Positions 7,569-16,482 of a DNA stretch of 64,000 nucleotides are shown piece by piece. Under the pieces are notes generated by a model. It was not told where the DNA came from and searched no databases. It saw only the letters and a list, made by a program, of their open reading frames with translations. Location: positions 1 through 64,000 of the forward strand of contig NZ_CADIKF010000024.1 in the NCBI RefSeq assembly GCF_902859875.1. The letters run 5' to 3'. Positions within the stretch are counted from its first letter, which is position 1, and each line of letters opens with the position of its first letter. Position numbers and translations under genes: made by a program. The DNA is from Paraburkholderia solisilvae (GTDB lineage Bacteria > Pseudomonadota > Gammaproteobacteria > Burkholderiales > Burkholderiaceae).

Positions 7569-8843
7569 ATGCTGACATGGAAGCGCTATACGAATCCGGA
7601 CGTCACGCGCGCCTTCGCGAATATCGTCTGGCTCGGGCTTGAGCGCCTCACGCAGATCGCCGTCGCGATTGCGGTAAGCGGCCTGCTCGCCCGCTACTTC
7701 GGCCCGGACGTGTTCGGCAAGTGGCAGTACGCGAATACCCTGCTGCTCGTGCTCGCGCCGCTCACCTGGGTGTGCGGCGCCGAAATTCTCGTGCCGACCA
7801 TCGTGCGCCGCTCCGCCGCCGAACTCGGCACCGTGCTCGGCAGCGCGTTCGCGCTGCGGCTGGCAGTCTCGGTGGCCGCGCTGCTCGTCACGTGGGCCGC
7901 GATTGCCGCGAACCGCACCGTGCACTTCACGGATCCGCTGGTCGGCACGATGCTCGCCGGCCTCGCGGTCACGATGCTGTTCCGCGAACCGGTGGTCGGC
8001 GTCATCAACGCGTGGCTGCAGAGCATGACGTACAGCAGGCCGCAGTTGCTGACCAGCATGACGACCGCGGTGGTGAAAGCCGTGCTGGTCTGGCTGATGG
8101 TGCGCGCGGCGGCGCCCGCCGGCAGCTTCGGCTGGCTGTGGGCGCTCGAAGCGGCGGCGATCGGCGCGGTGCTGATGGTCTACTACATGAAGCGCCACGG
8201 CGGCGCGCTCGGCTGGCATGTCGAGCGGCCGCTGGTGCGTCATTTCGCGAGCGCCGGCGCGGTCTTCTGGATCGGGCTCATCTGCATGTATCTGTTTCTG
8301 AAGCTCGACCGGCTGATGCTCGAACGCGCGATCTCGTTCGCGGATCTCGGCCGTTATTCGGCGGCGCAGCAGTTGAACGAAAACTGGATCACGCTCGCGC
8401 TGATGCTCGCGCAAACCATCGCACCGGCGTTCGTCTATCGCGTCGACGAGGCCGCGCGGCTGCGCCGCAACATGTGGCGTCTCGCCGCGCTGACCTTCGC
8501 GGTGATGGCGGGCGGCGCATGCGTGCTCGATCTGCTCGCGGGTTTCATCATCGGCCATGTGTTCGGGCCGGCTTACGCAGGCGCGATCGGCATTTTCCGC
8601 TGGGCGGTGTGGCTGTCGGTGCCGGCCGGCATCGAGGCGATCGGCAATCTCGTCGTGCTGAAATATCAGGCGAAGTTCGTGTTGCTGTCGAAATGGCTGC
8701 TCGCGCTGGCGGTCGCCTTCGCCGTCAACTTGCTGGCGATTCCGCGCATGGGCGCGTACGGCGCGTTGGTCGGCCTCGCGGCCGGCTATCTGGCGGCCGC
8801 CTCGGTCAATCTTTATTACATCCGTTTGAAGCTCGGTTCATGA
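7569..8843 (+). CDS. Wzx-type O-antigen/polysaccharide flippase
   Basis: A 424-residue polytopic membrane protein with about 12 hydrophobic segments and little between them, typical of the polysaccharide transporter (PST/Wzx) branch of the MOP superfamily, which flips undecaprenyl-linked oligosaccharides. The start YTNPDVTRAFANIVWLGLERLTQIAVAIAVSGLLARYFGP is the usual first helix pair of this family. The ATG at 7569 is preferred over an in-frame TTG 21 bases upstream. The stop overlaps the next start (ATGA at 8840-8843), so it is co-translated with the GT2 gene and belongs to a plus-strand module ending with galE. A second, MurJ-like flippase lies at 51483-52979. Confidence 0.88.
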   Translation: MLTWKRYTNPDVTRAFANIVWLGLERLTQIAVAIAVSGLLARYFGPDVFGKWQYANTLLLVLAPLTWVCGAEILVPTIVRRSAAELGTVLGSAFALRLAVSVAALLVTWAAIAANRTVHFTDPLVGTMLAGLAVTMLFREPVVGVINAWLQSMTYSRPQLLTSMTTAVVKAVLVWLMVRAAAPAGSFGWLWALEAAAIGAVLMVYYMKRHGGALGWHVERPLVRHFASAGAVFWIGLICMYLFLKLDRLMLERAISFADLGRYSAAQQLNENWITLALMLAQTIAPAFVYRVDEAARLRRNMWRLAALTFAVMAGGACVLDLLAGFIIGHVFGPAYAGAIGIFRWAVWLSVPAGIEAIGNLVVLKYQAKFVLLSKWLLALAVAFAVNLLAIPRMGAYGALVGLAAGYLAAASVNLYYIRLKLGS

Positions 8844-9754
8844 CGTCTTCCTCCGCACCCGCACGCGCGCCGCAATCCGCGCCGCCCGACGGCACGCCGC
8901 CCGCGGCCCGGCCGGACGATTCGGCTGCGCCGTACGGCGCTTCGCTTGCCGATGTCGCGGTGCTGATGCCTGCCTACAACGGCCAGGCCGACGTCGAGCG
9001 CACGCTCGCGTCGTTCAGCGAAAGCGCGCCGGTGCAGGTGCTGATTGTCGATGACGGCAGCACGCCGCCGCTCGTTGCGCCGTCGCTGCCGAACATGACG
9101 GTCGAGATTCTGCGGATGCCGCAAAACGGCGGCATCGAGCGCGCGCTGCAAGCCGGTATCGAAGCGCTCGCCGCGCGCGGCTTTCGTTATGCGGCGCGAA
9201 TCGACGCCGGCGATCTGGCCGTTGCGCAGCGACTCGCGAAGCAGCGCGCTTCGCTCGAAGCGCATCCGGAAGTGGCCGGCCTCGGCATGTGGGCCCAGGT
9301 GGTCGCACTCGACGGCACGCCGCTGTTCATGCTCGCGCCGCCGGCCGACCCGCGCGCAATCCGCCGCATCCGCTTTGCGCGCGCCTGCTTCGTGCACCCG
9401 TCGATGATGCTGCGCATCGACGCGGTGCTGGCTGTGGGCAACTACCGCGCCGCGTACCGTTCCGCCGAAGACCTCGACCTGTTCCTGCGTTTGATGGAGC
9501 GCTACGACTGCGCGAACCTGCCGGAACTCGGCGTCTATTACGAGCTGAATGAAGGCGGCATCAGCGCGACGAAGCGCCGCCGCCAGATCGCGTCGACGCT
9601 GCGGCTGCAACTGCATTACTTCAACGCCGCGAATCCGTACGACTGGCTCGGCCTCGCGAAAAACCTGCTGCACTTCGTCACGCCCTACGGCACGCTGCGG
9701 CGAATCAAGCGCCTCGTATATGCGCGCAGCGCGCAACCGCGTGCGGGCGCCTGA
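8840..9754 (+). CDS. glycosyltransferase family 2
   Basis: A 304-residue GT-A fold glycosyltransferase. After a 40-residue Pro/Ala-rich leader the family starts at VAVLMPAYNGQADVERTLASF, followed by VLIVDDGS, the nucleotide-binding region. RIDAGDLA occupies the place of the metal-binding DxD, and FVHPSMMLR and YRSAEDLDLFLRLM form the acceptor and catalytic region, with ED as the likely base. No membrane helix is obvious. The ATG overlaps the stop of the flippase gene by four bases. Substrates cannot be read from sequence. Position between a flippase and another glycosyltransferase implies cytoplasmic assembly of an undecaprenyl-linked repeat unit. Confidence 0.9.
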   Translation: MTSSSAPARAPQSAPPDGTPPAARPDDSAAPYGASLADVAVLMPAYNGQADVERTLASFSESAPVQVLIVDDGSTPPLVAPSLPNMTVEILRMPQNGGIERALQAGIEALAARGFRYAARIDAGDLAVAQRLAKQRASLEAHPEVAGLGMWAQVVALDGTPLFMLAPPADPRAIRRIRFARACFVHPSMMLRIDAVLAVGNYRAAYRSAEDLDLFLRLMERYDCANLPELGVYYELNEGGISATKRRRQIASTLRLQLHYFNAANPYDWLGLAKNLLHFVTPYGTLRRIKRLVYARSAQPRAGA

Positions 9755-9821
9755 GCCCGATGCGGCCTTGCGCACACCGGTTGCCCGCCGAACCTTCCCA
9801 CGCCTGCTGACCCGCGACTTC

Positions 9822-10979
9822 ATGAAGCCACGCATCGAGCGCCCTGCCGACCTCCGCGTCATCCTCGTCTGCAATACGTCGTTTGCGATCTATACGTATC
9901 GGCAGGGGCTGATCCGCATGCTGATCGCGCGCGGCGTCGAGGTGACGGTGATCGCGCCGCGCGACCGCACGACCGATCTGCTCGCGCAGATGGGCTGCCG
10001 CTGCATCGAACTCGCACTCGCATCGAAAAGCACCAACCCGCTCGACGACCTGCGCACGCTGTGGCAGTTGAACCGGCTATACCGCTCGATCCGTCCGCAC
10101 GTCGTGTTTCACTATACGATCAAGCCGAATATCTACGGCTCGGTCGCGGCGCGTCTCGCGGGCGTGCCGTCGGTGGCGGTCACGACCGGTCTCGGCTATG
10201 TTTTTATCCAGACAAGCCGCGCCGCGCAGGTCGCGAAACGTCTTTACCGGTTCGCGTTCCGCTTTCCGCGCGAAATATGGTTTTTGAATCGCGACGACGA
10301 GGCCGCGTTCGTCGAGCAGAATCTGCTCGTGCATCCCGAGCGGGCGCGCCTGCTGCACGGCGAAGGCGTCGACCTCGCGCAGTTCGCGCCGGCGCCACCG
10401 CCTGAACGCTCGTCGCGCGCTGAGTTCGTCTTCGTACTGATCGGCCGCTTGTTATGGGATAAAGGTATCGGCGAATATGTCGAAGCGGCGCGCCGGCTGC
10501 GCGTGCGTTATCCTTTCGCGCGCTTCCAGCTGCTCGGGCCGCTCAATGTCGACAACCCGAGCGCGCTCACCCGTGCCGACGTCGACGCGTGGCAACAGGA
10601 AGGCGTGGTCGAATACCTCGGTGAAGCGCATGATGTACGGCCGGTCATCGCCGCCGCGGATTGCGTAGTACTGCCGTCGTATCGCGAAGGCGTGCCGCGC
10701 ACGCTGCTGGAAGCCGCCGCGATGGAACGGCCGGTCGTCGCAACCGACGTGCCCGGCTGCCGCGAAGTCGTCGAACACGGTGTCAACGGCCTGTTATGTG
10801 AAGTGCGTAGTGTGGAGAGTCTCGCCGCTCAATGCGCGCGCATGCTCGACATGAGCGACGCCGAGCGGCGTGCAATGGGGCAACGCGGCCGGCATAAAGT
10901 CGCGTCCGAGTTCGATGAGCGGCTCGTCATCGAACGTTACAAAGACGTGCTGAACAACCTGACGGGCGTCTCACTTTAA
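9822..10979 (+). CDS. glycosyltransferase family 4 (group 1)
   Basis: A 385-residue GT-B glycosyltransferase. The acceptor-side half has VVFHYTIKPNIYGSVAARLAGVP and TGLGYVF, a signature shared with PglA/CapM-like enzymes that add HexNAc or galactose to undecaprenyl-linked sugars. The donor half has IGRLLWDKGIGEYVEAA and the E-x7-E stretch SYREGVPRTLLEAA, then VVATDVPGCREVV. The ATG at 9822 is the first start before the family sequence. The ribosome site is weak and the frame is open further upstream, so the start is not certain. The gene at 43022-44170 is a clear paralogue with the same motifs. galE follows after 11 bases. Confidence 0.9.
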   Translation: MKPRIERPADLRVILVCNTSFAIYTYRQGLIRMLIARGVEVTVIAPRDRTTDLLAQMGCRCIELALASKSTNPLDDLRTLWQLNRLYRSIRPHVVFHYTIKPNIYGSVAARLAGVPSVAVTTGLGYVFIQTSRAAQVAKRLYRFAFRFPREIWFLNRDDEAAFVEQNLLVHPERARLLHGEGVDLAQFAPAPPPERSSRAEFVFVLIGRLLWDKGIGEYVEAARRLRVRYPFARFQLLGPLNVDNPSALTRADVDAWQQEGVVEYLGEAHDVRPVIAAADCVVLPSYREGVPRTLLEAAAMERPVVATDVPGCREVVEHGVNGLLCEVRSVESLAAQCARMLDMSDAERRAMGQRGRHKVASEFDERLVIERYKDVLNNLTGVSL

Positions 10980-10990
10980 CGGAGCTAAGC

Positions 10991-12013
10991 ATGGCGAAGA
11001 AGGGCACGATACTGGTAACGGGCGGCGCAGGCTATATCGGCTCGCACACATGTGTGGCCTTGCTCGACGACGGCTACGACGTGGTGGTGATCGACAACCT
11101 CGTGAACAGCCATCGCCAGTCGCTCGAGCGCGTCGAGCAGATTACCGGCAAGCGGGTCGCGTTCTACGACGCCGACGCGCGCGATGCGGCGGCCCTCGAG
11201 CAGATCTTCGAGCGCCACCCGGTGACCGGCGCGATCCATTTCGCGGCGTTGAAGGCGGTCGGCGAATCGGTCGCAAAGCCGATCGACTACTACCAGAACA
11301 ACATCGGCAGCCTGCTGACGCTGCTCGACGTGATGCGCAAGCGCAATGTGAAGCAGTTTGTGTTCAGCTCGTCGGCCACCGTGTACGGCGTGCCGCAAAG
11401 CTCGCCGATCGACGAGTCGTTCCCGCTGTCCGCCACTAACCCGTACGGCCAGTCGAAGCTGATCGCCGAGCAGATCCTGCGCGACGTCGAAGTGTCGGAC
11501 CCGTCGTGGCGCATCGCGACGCTGCGCTATTTCAACCCGGTCGGCGCGCATGAAAGCGGCCTGATCGGCGAGGCGCCGGGTGGCATTCCGAACAACCTGA
11601 TGCCGTATGTCGCGCAGGTCGCGGTCGGCAAGCGCGAGAAACTGAGCGTGTTCGGCGGCGACTACGACACGCCGGACGGTACGGGAGTGCGCGACTACAT
11701 TCACGTCGCCGATCTCGCGCAAGGACATATCAAGGCGCTCGATGCGCTCGTGAAGCACGACCGGAGCTTCGTCGTGAATCTGGGCACGGGCCAGGGCTAC
11801 AGCGTGCTCGAGGTGGTGCACTCGTTTGAAAAGGCGTCCGGACGGAAGGTGCCGTATGAAATCGTCGCGCGGCGGCCCGGCGATATCGCGCAGTGCTTCG
11901 CCAACCCGGCGGCGGCGGAACGCCTGCTCGGCTGGCACGCGCAACACGGCATCGAGCGGATGTGCGTGGACCACTGGCGCTGGCAGGAGCGCAATCCGAA
12001 CGGGTTCGAATAG
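10991..12013 (+). CDS. galE: UDP-glucose 4-epimerase
   Basis: A 340-residue extended short-chain dehydrogenase matching GalE, which interconverts UDP-glucose and UDP-galactose (some forms also UDP-GlcNAc and UDP-GalNAc). It has the NAD-binding GGAGYIGSH at the N-terminus, FAALKAVGES, the catalytic S in SSSATVYG, and Y152 and K156 in NPYGQSK, with typical GalE blocks such as RYFNPVGAH and DGTGVRDYIHV. Length matches the E. coli enzyme. A GGAG ribosome site precedes the ATG and the gap to the upstream glycosyltransferase is 11 bases, so it is last in the 7569-12013 module and probably supplies UDP-galactose to it. Confidence 0.97.
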   Translation: MAKKGTILVTGGAGYIGSHTCVALLDDGYDVVVIDNLVNSHRQSLERVEQITGKRVAFYDADARDAAALEQIFERHPVTGAIHFAALKAVGESVAKPIDYYQNNIGSLLTLLDVMRKRNVKQFVFSSSATVYGVPQSSPIDESFPLSATNPYGQSKLIAEQILRDVEVSDPSWRIATLRYFNPVGAHESGLIGEAPGGIPNNLMPYVAQVAVGKREKLSVFGGDYDTPDGTGVRDYIHVADLAQGHIKALDALVKHDRSFVVNLGTGQGYSVLEVVHSFEKASGRKVPYEIVARRPGDIAQCFANPAAAERLLGWHAQHGIERMCVDHWRWQERNPNGFE

Positions 12014-12029
12014 GCACGCCGCAACGGTG

Positions 12030-12056
12030 GCCGGCATCGGGGCGATCGATGCCGGC
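12030..12056. terminator. hairpin after galE, possible terminator
   Basis: Ten-base inverted arms (12030-12039 and 12047-12056, GCCGGCATCG and its complement) flank a 7-base loop shortly after the galE stop. There is no T-run, so it is at best a weak or factor-dependent terminator between the convergent galE and monooxygenase genes. Confidence 0.4.
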
Positions 12057-12148
12057 TGCAGGTTGAGCGGGTTGAGCGAGTTGATGCAGCTACCGCGGCC
12101 CTCGTGCGCCGCGCAAGGCGGGCCCGTTCAGCCCGGCCCCGGTCACAG

Positions 12149-13408
12149 TCAGGTCAAGGCCGGCAGTTGAGGTGAATTCGACGTCTTGCCCGCCGCGATC
12201 CGGCCGTACAGCTCGTAGAACGTGTCCGAATAGATCGCGCCATGCACGGACGCGACTTTCACGTCGTGCCATACCCGGTTCATCGGCGCGCCGCGGTTGA
12301 CGAAGGCCGTACCCGACGCGCTCGCGAGCTGGTCGACCGCTTCCCAGATCATGCGGCTCGCCATACCGGCGTCGCGCCAGATGCGTGCGCGCTGTTCGAG
12401 ACTCATCTGCTCGCGGCGCTCCGCGCCGGTTTCAAGCAGGCGGATCGCATGCCGGAGAATCGCTTCGGCCGCGTCGATCTTCCCGGTCGCCTCGCCGATC
12501 TGCAAATGGGTGACCGGCGCGTCGTCCTGCTTGTCGTAGGTCGTGAATGCGATGCCGCGCGTGCCGATTTTCTGCATGAACAGATCGACCGCCGCCCTGC
12601 CCATGCCGACCATCGAACCGGCAAGGCGCACGGCCAGCGTCGGCACCATCGGCAGCCGGTACAGCGGCACGTCGCGCAGATGGCTCGCCGCGTAATCGTC
12701 CTGCGCGATGCGGCTCATCGAGATGATCCGTTCATCCGGCACGAACACATCCTTGATCGTGACGCTCGTGCTGCCGGTGCCGCGCAGGCCGATCGTGTCC
12801 CAGTCGTCGAGCAGCGTCACCGCCGAGGCCGGCACCAGCGCGACGCCGCGGCCGACCACCTGCCCCGCGTCGTCGACCAGCGGAATGCCGACCTGATCCC
12901 ATTGCGAGTGATAGATGCCTGTGTTGTACATCCACAGACCGTCCTCGATCACGTAGCCGCCGGCGACGCGCCGCGTCTTTGCCTTGCGCGGGTTGATCGC
13001 GGTCGCGAACCGCACGTTCGGATCCTGACCGAACACTTCGTCGGTTACCTTCTGCGAGTACCCGATGGCGGCGAGCCAGATGCCTGTCGAGATCAGCCCG
13101 AGCGTCCACCCGGTCGACGCGTCGCCGCGCGAGACTTCGATCATCGCGTCGAGATAGGTGTCGAAAGAAACCTGTAGGCCGCCGTACATCTTCGGCCGCG
13201 CCATGTCGAAGAGGCGCGCCTTCTCGAGATCCGCGATCGTCGCGTCGGGCAGCTTCGCCGATGCATCGGCTTCGTCAGCGCGCTCGCGCAACGCGGGCGC
13301 CAGCGCGGCCGCCGCCGCGGCGACATTGTAGTTGCCGGTACCGGCGAACGCCGCGGGACGAACAATCGCCGCGCCGCCCGCCGGCTTTACCGTATTGATC
13401 GTGCTCAT
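12149..13408 (-). CDS. acyl-CoA dehydrogenase-fold flavin monooxygenase
   Basis: A 419-residue protein of the acyl-CoA dehydrogenase fold, closest in layout to the two-component flavin-dependent monooxygenases (HsaA/DszC/HpaH-like group D enzymes). Residues 40-150 form the helical N-domain with LEKARLFDMARPKMYGG. The middle domain has GRGVALVPASAVTLLDDWDTIGLRGTGSTSVTIKDVFVPDE, a conserved flavin- and substrate-side segment. The C-terminal helical bundle ends with WHDVKVASVHGAIYSDTFYELYGR, typical of this hydroxylase branch rather than fatty-acid dehydrogenases. The ATG at 13406-13408 has an AGGAGT ribosome site. No flavin reductase gene is adjacent, and the substrate is unknown. Confidence 0.8.
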   Translation of the reverse strand: MSTINTVKPAGGAAIVRPAAFAGTGNYNVAAAAAALAPALRERADEADASAKLPDATIADLEKARLFDMARPKMYGGLQVSFDTYLDAMIEVSRGDASTGWTLGLISTGIWLAAIGYSQKVTDEVFGQDPNVRFATAINPRKAKTRRVAGGYVIEDGLWMYNTGIYHSQWDQVGIPLVDDAGQVVGRGVALVPASAVTLLDDWDTIGLRGTGSTSVTIKDVFVPDERIISMSRIAQDDYAASHLRDVPLYRLPMVPTLAVRLAGSMVGMGRAAVDLFMQKIGTRGIAFTTYDKQDDAPVTHLQIGEATGKIDAAEAILRHAIRLLETGAERREQMSLEQRARIWRDAGMASRMIWEAVDQLASASGTAFVNRGAPMNRVWHDVKVASVHGAIYSDTFYELYGRIAAGKTSNSPQLPALT

Positions 13409-13658
13409 GCAGACTCCTGACGGGCGCCGCCTGCGGCCGGCCATGCCGGCAAGGCGTGCGCGATGGATCCAATGCCGCGCGCGCGGCGCGGCCGGCGACG
13501 GACGCATTGCCCGGTCCGCCCGCCTTCCTTCACTTAAACGCCCGAAGTCCGCCAATATTCCTGTGCTCCGGCATCCCGATGCCCACATCACCGCACCCGA
13601 TGGGGAATAGCGCAGCGCATGAACTGTTACAGAGGGACAGGACAACCCGGACCCCACC

Positions 13659-14159
13659 ATGACCATTCGCCTCGCCAAAATCGTGATGACCCTGATGCTC
13701 GCCGCGTTCGCCGGCATCGTGACGTCCGACAATCTCGCCGACTACGGCTCGAACTATCTGTTCGTCCAGCATGTGCTGAGCATGGACACCACCTTCCCAC
13801 ACAACGCTCTGCTGTATCGGGCGACAACCAATCCGTTGTGGTGGCAACTGGGTTACTGGCTAATCATTGCCGGCGAAGGCGCGACCTGCTTACTGCTGCT
13901 TGCGGGGGCGGTGGCGCTGTGGCGTCGGCGCCATGCGAGCGGCATCGACTTCAACCACGCGAAAGCCTGTGCGATCGCGGGTCTCGTGGTCGGATTTCTC
14001 GTCTGGTTCTTCGGCTTTATGGTGGTCGGCGGCGAGTGGTTCGCGATGTGGCAGTCGAAAATCTGGAACGGTCAGGAAGCCGCGTTCCGTTTCTATGTGG
14101 CCATTGCCGGTGTGCTGATCTTCGTCAATCAGCGCGACGACGATCTGCCTGCCGGCTGA
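13659..14159 (+). CDS. DUF2165 family small membrane protein
   Basis: A 166-residue integral membrane protein resembling the DUF2165 family of predicted small membrane proteins. Four hydrophobic segments are visible: near residues 5-25, 68-88, 104-125 and 143-158. A soluble-facing loop between the first two has YGSNYLFVQHVLSMDTTFP, and WFGFMVVGGEWFAMWQS, rich in aromatic residues, is a family hallmark. The function of the family is unknown. It is divergent from the flavin monooxygenase with a 250-base spacer and precedes the AraC regulator by 569 bases, so no operon partner is clear. The ATG at 13659 is the first in-frame start before the family sequence. Confidence 0.82.
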   Translation: MTIRLAKIVMTLMLAAFAGIVTSDNLADYGSNYLFVQHVLSMDTTFPHNALLYRATTNPLWWQLGYWLIIAGEGATCLLLLAGAVALWRRRHASGIDFNHAKACAIAGLVVGFLVWFFGFMVVGGEWFAMWQSKIWNGQEAAFRFYVAIAGVLIFVNQRDDDLPAG

Positions 14160-14728
14160 ACGCATGCGGTCCGGCTGTCCGCCTGCGCCTGCGCCTGCGC
14201 CTGCGTTGCGCGTTTTGCATCTTGCGTTGCCGCGCCTGTCTTGCGTCTTGTCTCGCACCTCGTCTTGCCGCGTGCAGTGCATGCCGTCGCACGGCGCTGA
14301 CGCTTGCGATGATCGAACGCGAGTGCATGCATACATTCGCGCATGAAATGCCGTTCATCGATATTTCATCCGGAATCCGAACTCATTTTCCTCGCAGCAG
14401 GACGACCCTGCCATTCATCGTATGTTATTCGTCCAGGCCGCCTGGCGGAGGCCCAGGCGTCAATAGCACGGCGGGGCGACTTGACTCTCTATCGCACCGT
14501 CTGCTCTGAGATTGACCTTTGCCTCGCGCGCTACCCACATTCCGTTGCACGCGTGCACCGCGCGGAATAAATCAAAAAGACGGCGTGTTTTGTGTTCAAC
14601 AGCAGCGCACGTTCGACAGCGTGCGCAACACGCGTGAGCGCCGCACATGAACATCAGTACGAGCGGCGATCGCGCCGCGTCCCGATGCGCGGCGCACATG
14701 ACGACAGGCACTCAACCCAGGGTCGACC
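14160..14728. other. intergenic region upstream of AraC regulator
   Basis: No convincing gene is seen in this 569-base stretch. It opens with a GCCTGC hexamer repeat (14181-14204) in a run of C/T/G-rich sequence up to about 14290, which is low-complexity, and becomes less GC-rich from 14340 to 14640. The promoter of the AraC-family gene presumably lies in the right half. Confidence 0.6.
14181..14204. repeat. GCCTGC hexamer repeat, 4 copies
   Basis: Four exact tandem copies of GCCTGC follow the DUF2165 stop by about 20 bases, and the pattern decays into GTTGCG and CTTGCG variants further right. Confidence 0.85.
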
Positions 14729-15757
14729 ATGCAGACAATCAACTTCACGAGCGCCGGCAGCACGCTTTCCAGCCGCCGCCGATGGATCGACGAGATGGAA
14801 ACCCGCTTCGGCCTGCAGTGCGGACCGGATGCCGGGCGCCCGAGCCACGCGAGCGTCACGCAATGGGCCGCCGGCCCATTGAAGCTCACCGACGCGAGGC
14901 TCGCCTGGCAACGGCTGTCGCCAGTGATGACACACGGCCCCACATGGACCGGTCAGTACCTGCTGCTCAAGCAGGTGGAAAGCGGATCGCTCACGATTGA
15001 ACAGAACGGCAACGCGCGGCGCATCGACGCCGGCGGCATGGTGCTGATCGACCCGGCACGCACGTTCAACGATCGCTTCGGCGACTCGACGCGCCTGATC
15101 GTGCTTCGTATCCCCAAGCAACGGTTGCGTGAGCGCGGCATCCGCTACGCGCTGGACGACCCGTACGTTCCCGACCTGCAGTCGCCCGACGTGAGCGCGA
15201 TGCGCGACTATCTGTCGTTCACCGCGCGGCACGCGCACGCGATCAGCACGCGGTTGCTCGAGCGCTTCGGCAATCAGTGCCTCGATTGCCTCGATGTCTT
15301 GATCGGCGACCCCGCGACTCTCAGGTACGCGCGCTCCGCTGCCGCACTCGCGCTGCGGGCGCGGCAGGTGATCGCGCAGCGGATCGGCGACCCCGATCTG
15401 AATGTGACGAAGATCGCCGCGGAGCTGAACGTGTCAGCGAACTATCTAAGCCGGATATTTCGCGCGGAAGGACTTTCGCCGATGCGCCACGTCTGGTCCG
15501 TGCGCCTCGAACGCGCGGCATGCCTGCTCACACAGGCATCGATCGAACGTCCGCTGTCGAAAGACATCGCATTGCGCTGCGGCTTCTCGAACGCCTCGAA
15601 CTTCAGTCGCGCTTTCAAGGAACGCTATGGCGTGACGCCGCTCGACTATGCGCGGCGCGCACGCGAAGCCGACCATGGCGGGAGCGCAGACAGCAACGAC
15701 AGCCGCGTCGATAACGACAGCGGCAACGACACCGGCACGCCGCTCCCCAACGCATAA
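14729..15757 (+). CDS. AraC-family transcriptional regulator
   Basis: A 342-residue regulator. Residues about 35-190 resemble the AraC-binding-like sensor domain found in NphR/FeaR-type regulators (GQYLLLKQVESGSLTIEQ, GGMVLIDPARTFNDRF). Residues about 210-315 are the double helix-turn-helix DNA-binding domain: NVTKIAAELNVSANYLSRIFRAEGLSP and KDIALRCGFSNASNFSRAFKERYGVTPLDYARR, the second being the conserved AraC signature. A 25-residue Asp/Ser/Asn-rich tail ends the protein. The divergent or co-regulated target is not evident. The nearest enzyme candidates are the flavin monooxygenase at 12149 and the genes to the right. The ligand is unknown. Confidence 0.92.
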   Translation: MQTINFTSAGSTLSSRRRWIDEMETRFGLQCGPDAGRPSHASVTQWAAGPLKLTDARLAWQRLSPVMTHGPTWTGQYLLLKQVESGSLTIEQNGNARRIDAGGMVLIDPARTFNDRFGDSTRLIVLRIPKQRLRERGIRYALDDPYVPDLQSPDVSAMRDYLSFTARHAHAISTRLLERFGNQCLDCLDVLIGDPATLRYARSAAALALRARQVIAQRIGDPDLNVTKIAAELNVSANYLSRIFRAEGLSPMRHVWSVRLERAACLLTQASIERPLSKDIALRCGFSNASNFSRAFKERYGVTPLDYARRAREADHGGSADSNDSRVDNDSGNDTGTPLPNA

Positions 15758-15806
15758 ATAACATGGACGGCGCGACGGCTCATCCGTCGACGCCGCACCC
15801 CTGACC

Positions 15807-16133
15807 ATGGAAACCACCGACGCCCTTATCGCGCTCGACGCGCTTGCGCAGGAGTCGCGGCTCACGGTGTTCCGGACCCTCGTCCAGTTCGGGCCGCAAG
15901 GTCTGTCCGCCGACAGGCTTGCGGCGTTCGTCGACTCGCCCGCGCCGTCGCTGTCGCCGCATCTGCAGCGCCTGCTCGACGCGCGGCTGGTGTCGCGACA
16001 TCAACACGGCCGCTCGGTCATCTACGCGGCACGCTACGACGAAATCAATGCGCTGCTCGTGTACCTGATGGGATACTGCTGCGGCGCACAGGCGTGCCGC
16101 CCGCTTGCACCCAAGCCCGGAAAATTTCTATAA
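15807..16133 (+). CDS. ArsR/SmtB-family metalloregulator
   Basis: A 108-residue winged-helix repressor: residues 5-80 carry the fold (LAQESRLTVFRTLVQFGPQGLSADRLAAFV, SPSLSPHLQRLLDARLVSRHQHGRSVIYAA). The C-terminus has C91, C92 and C97 in GYCCGAQACRPL, the same arrangement type as the As(III)-binding C-terminal cysteines of Acidithiobacillus ArsR (two adjacent Cys plus a third six or seven later). No arsenate reductase or efflux gene is adjacent. It begins 50 bases after the AraC-family gene and precedes cydA on the same strand by about 350 bases, so its target could be itself or the oxidase. A metal, metalloid or thiol-reactive signal is plausible. Confidence 0.88.
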   Translation: METTDALIALDALAQESRLTVFRTLVQFGPQGLSADRLAAFVDSPAPSLSPHLQRLLDARLVSRHQHGRSVIYAARYDEINALLVYLMGYCCGAQACRPLAPKPGKFL

Positions 16134-16482
16134 CGCGTGTTTGAACTGCGGGTTGAACGGCGGTCCGGACTGCGGTTCGAACTGCGATTCGAACGGCGAT
16201 TCGACCGCGGCCGATCACGCAGACGCGCCGCCGAACAGTCATACGTGAGACCGCCGAGCCTGCCTTGGCGGGCCTTGCACCGCGCAGAGCGACACCAGGC
16301 TGCGCGCAGGTGTACTCTAAGCCTTCGTTTGGCCTTGCGCTGCGCCGGCAGGCTTCCGCCGCCCGGCTTGCGCATATATCGTGCGGGAATCCGGGGGACA
16401 CGCGCCAGCCGACGATGGGCTCATGGAGCGTCGCGGGCGTATCCCGTGTTGACTGACGTGATAGACATCAGCAGGTACGACG
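16134..16482. other. intergenic region upstream of cydA, contains 12-bp repeats
   Basis: This region runs from the ArsR stop to cydA. The left part is the 12-base tandem repeat at 16141-16212. The remainder has no gene I can support and presumably carries the cydAB promoter. No FNR/ANR-type palindrome with both half sites was found on reading. Confidence 0.6.
16141..16212. repeat. 12-bp tandem repeat, 6 imperfect copies
   Basis: Six consecutive 12-mers begin at 16141, 16153, 16165, 16177, 16189 and 16201. Typical units are TTGAACTGCGGG, TTGAACGGCGGT, TCGAACTGCGAT and TCGAACGGCGAT, all variants of TYGAACKGCGRT. They start eight bases after the ArsR stop codon. Confidence 0.85.

Noticed and set aside
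16134..16482. FNR/ANR box upstream of cydA
   Set aside because: A TTGAC half-site is present near the end of the spacer but no matching second half at the required distance.
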